Below, piece by piece: positions 5,478 to 5,611 of a stretch of DNA of 5,611 nucleotides; the stretch's first letter is position 1; each line of letters starts with the position of its first letter. The notes below the pieces were generated by a model, which made no database searches, was not told where the DNA came from, and saw nothing but the letters and a program-made list of their open reading frames with translations. The stretch is from the NCBI GenBank assembly GCA_030631445.1, contig DAOVLD010000136.1:1-5611 (forward strand), read 5' to 3'. The stretch is from Bacteroidota bacterium. Lineage in GTDB: Bacteria; Bacteroidota; Bacteroidia; Bacteroidales; VadinHA17. The position numbers were made by a program, and so were the translations under genes.

Positions 5478-5611
5478 ATGCGAGCAATTAAAATTCAGAA
5501 AATCCTATTATTAACAATACTCTGTTTTGGAGCAATGGTTTATCTGGGACCATTTATCTTCTCCGTAATTGTTTCTTTTTCTGACAATAAGAACCTTATA
5601 AATCAGCCAGG
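5478..5611 (+). CDS. Second sugar ABC permease, MalG-like, 3'-truncated
   Basis: An open frame starting at ATG 5478 runs off the right edge after 44 complete codons. An in-frame TAA at 5472-5474 rules out an earlier start. The visible part begins MRAIKIQKILLLTILCFGAM and contains one membrane segment (about residues 9-35) with LGPFIFSVIVSFSDNKNL, which resembles the first segment of MalG/UgpE-type permeases, where a Pro-Phe pair precedes a Ser-rich turn leaving the membrane. Its place straight after a MalF-like permease is the normal order for CUT1 importers and is the strongest support. The EAA loop lies beyond the window, so the assignment rests on position and the first helix. An AT-rich stretch (GATAAAAA) precedes the start; there is no Shine-Dalgarno. 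Confidence 0.85.
   Translation, partial: MRAIKIQKILLLTILCFGAMVYLGPFIFSVIVSFSDNKNLINQP

Overview
The window most likely comes from a member of the Bacteroidota. It is AT-rich by eye, most genes lack a Shine-Dalgarno sequence, and the LytS-type kinase / LytTR regulator pair and the truncated TPR protein are of kinds common in that phylum. The assignment rests on protein style and base composition; I ran no search.

Layout, all genes on the + strand. (1) 2-613: the 3' part of an exported TPR-like protein whose signal peptide is cut by the left edge. (2) 665-1705 and 1702-2472: a four-TM LytS/YehU-type histidine kinase and its LytTR response regulator, with stop and start codons overlapping as ATGA. 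(3) 2473-2809: a 337-base gap with a nested inverted repeat (12-bp outer arms, 2612-2623 and 2684-2695) and a candidate promoter. (4) 2810-2992: a 60-residue membrane protein. (5) 2993-3223: a 231-base non-coding stretch with a second nested inverted repeat, several short hairpins, a candidate Bacteroidota-type promoter and possibly a structured RNA or group II intron-like remnant. (6) 3224-4462, 4499-5410 and 5478-end: a sugar ABC importer of the CUT1 (MalE-MalF-MalG) type, comprising a solute-binding lipoprotein, a first permease and the start of a second permease, which runs off the right edge.

How they work together: the kinase and regulator form one signalling pair, perhaps co-transcribed with the TPR gene 51 bases upstream. 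The transporter genes form an operon in which the lipoprotein would pass a sugar or oligosaccharide to the MalF/MalG-like channel. The ATPase is not in the window and may lie downstream or be shared. No SusC/SusD pair or glycoside hydrolase is visible, so the substrate cannot be named. Nothing directly ties the two-component pair to the transporter.

I did not find a convincing new multi-gene system. The least explained parts are the two non-coding stretches flanking the small membrane protein.
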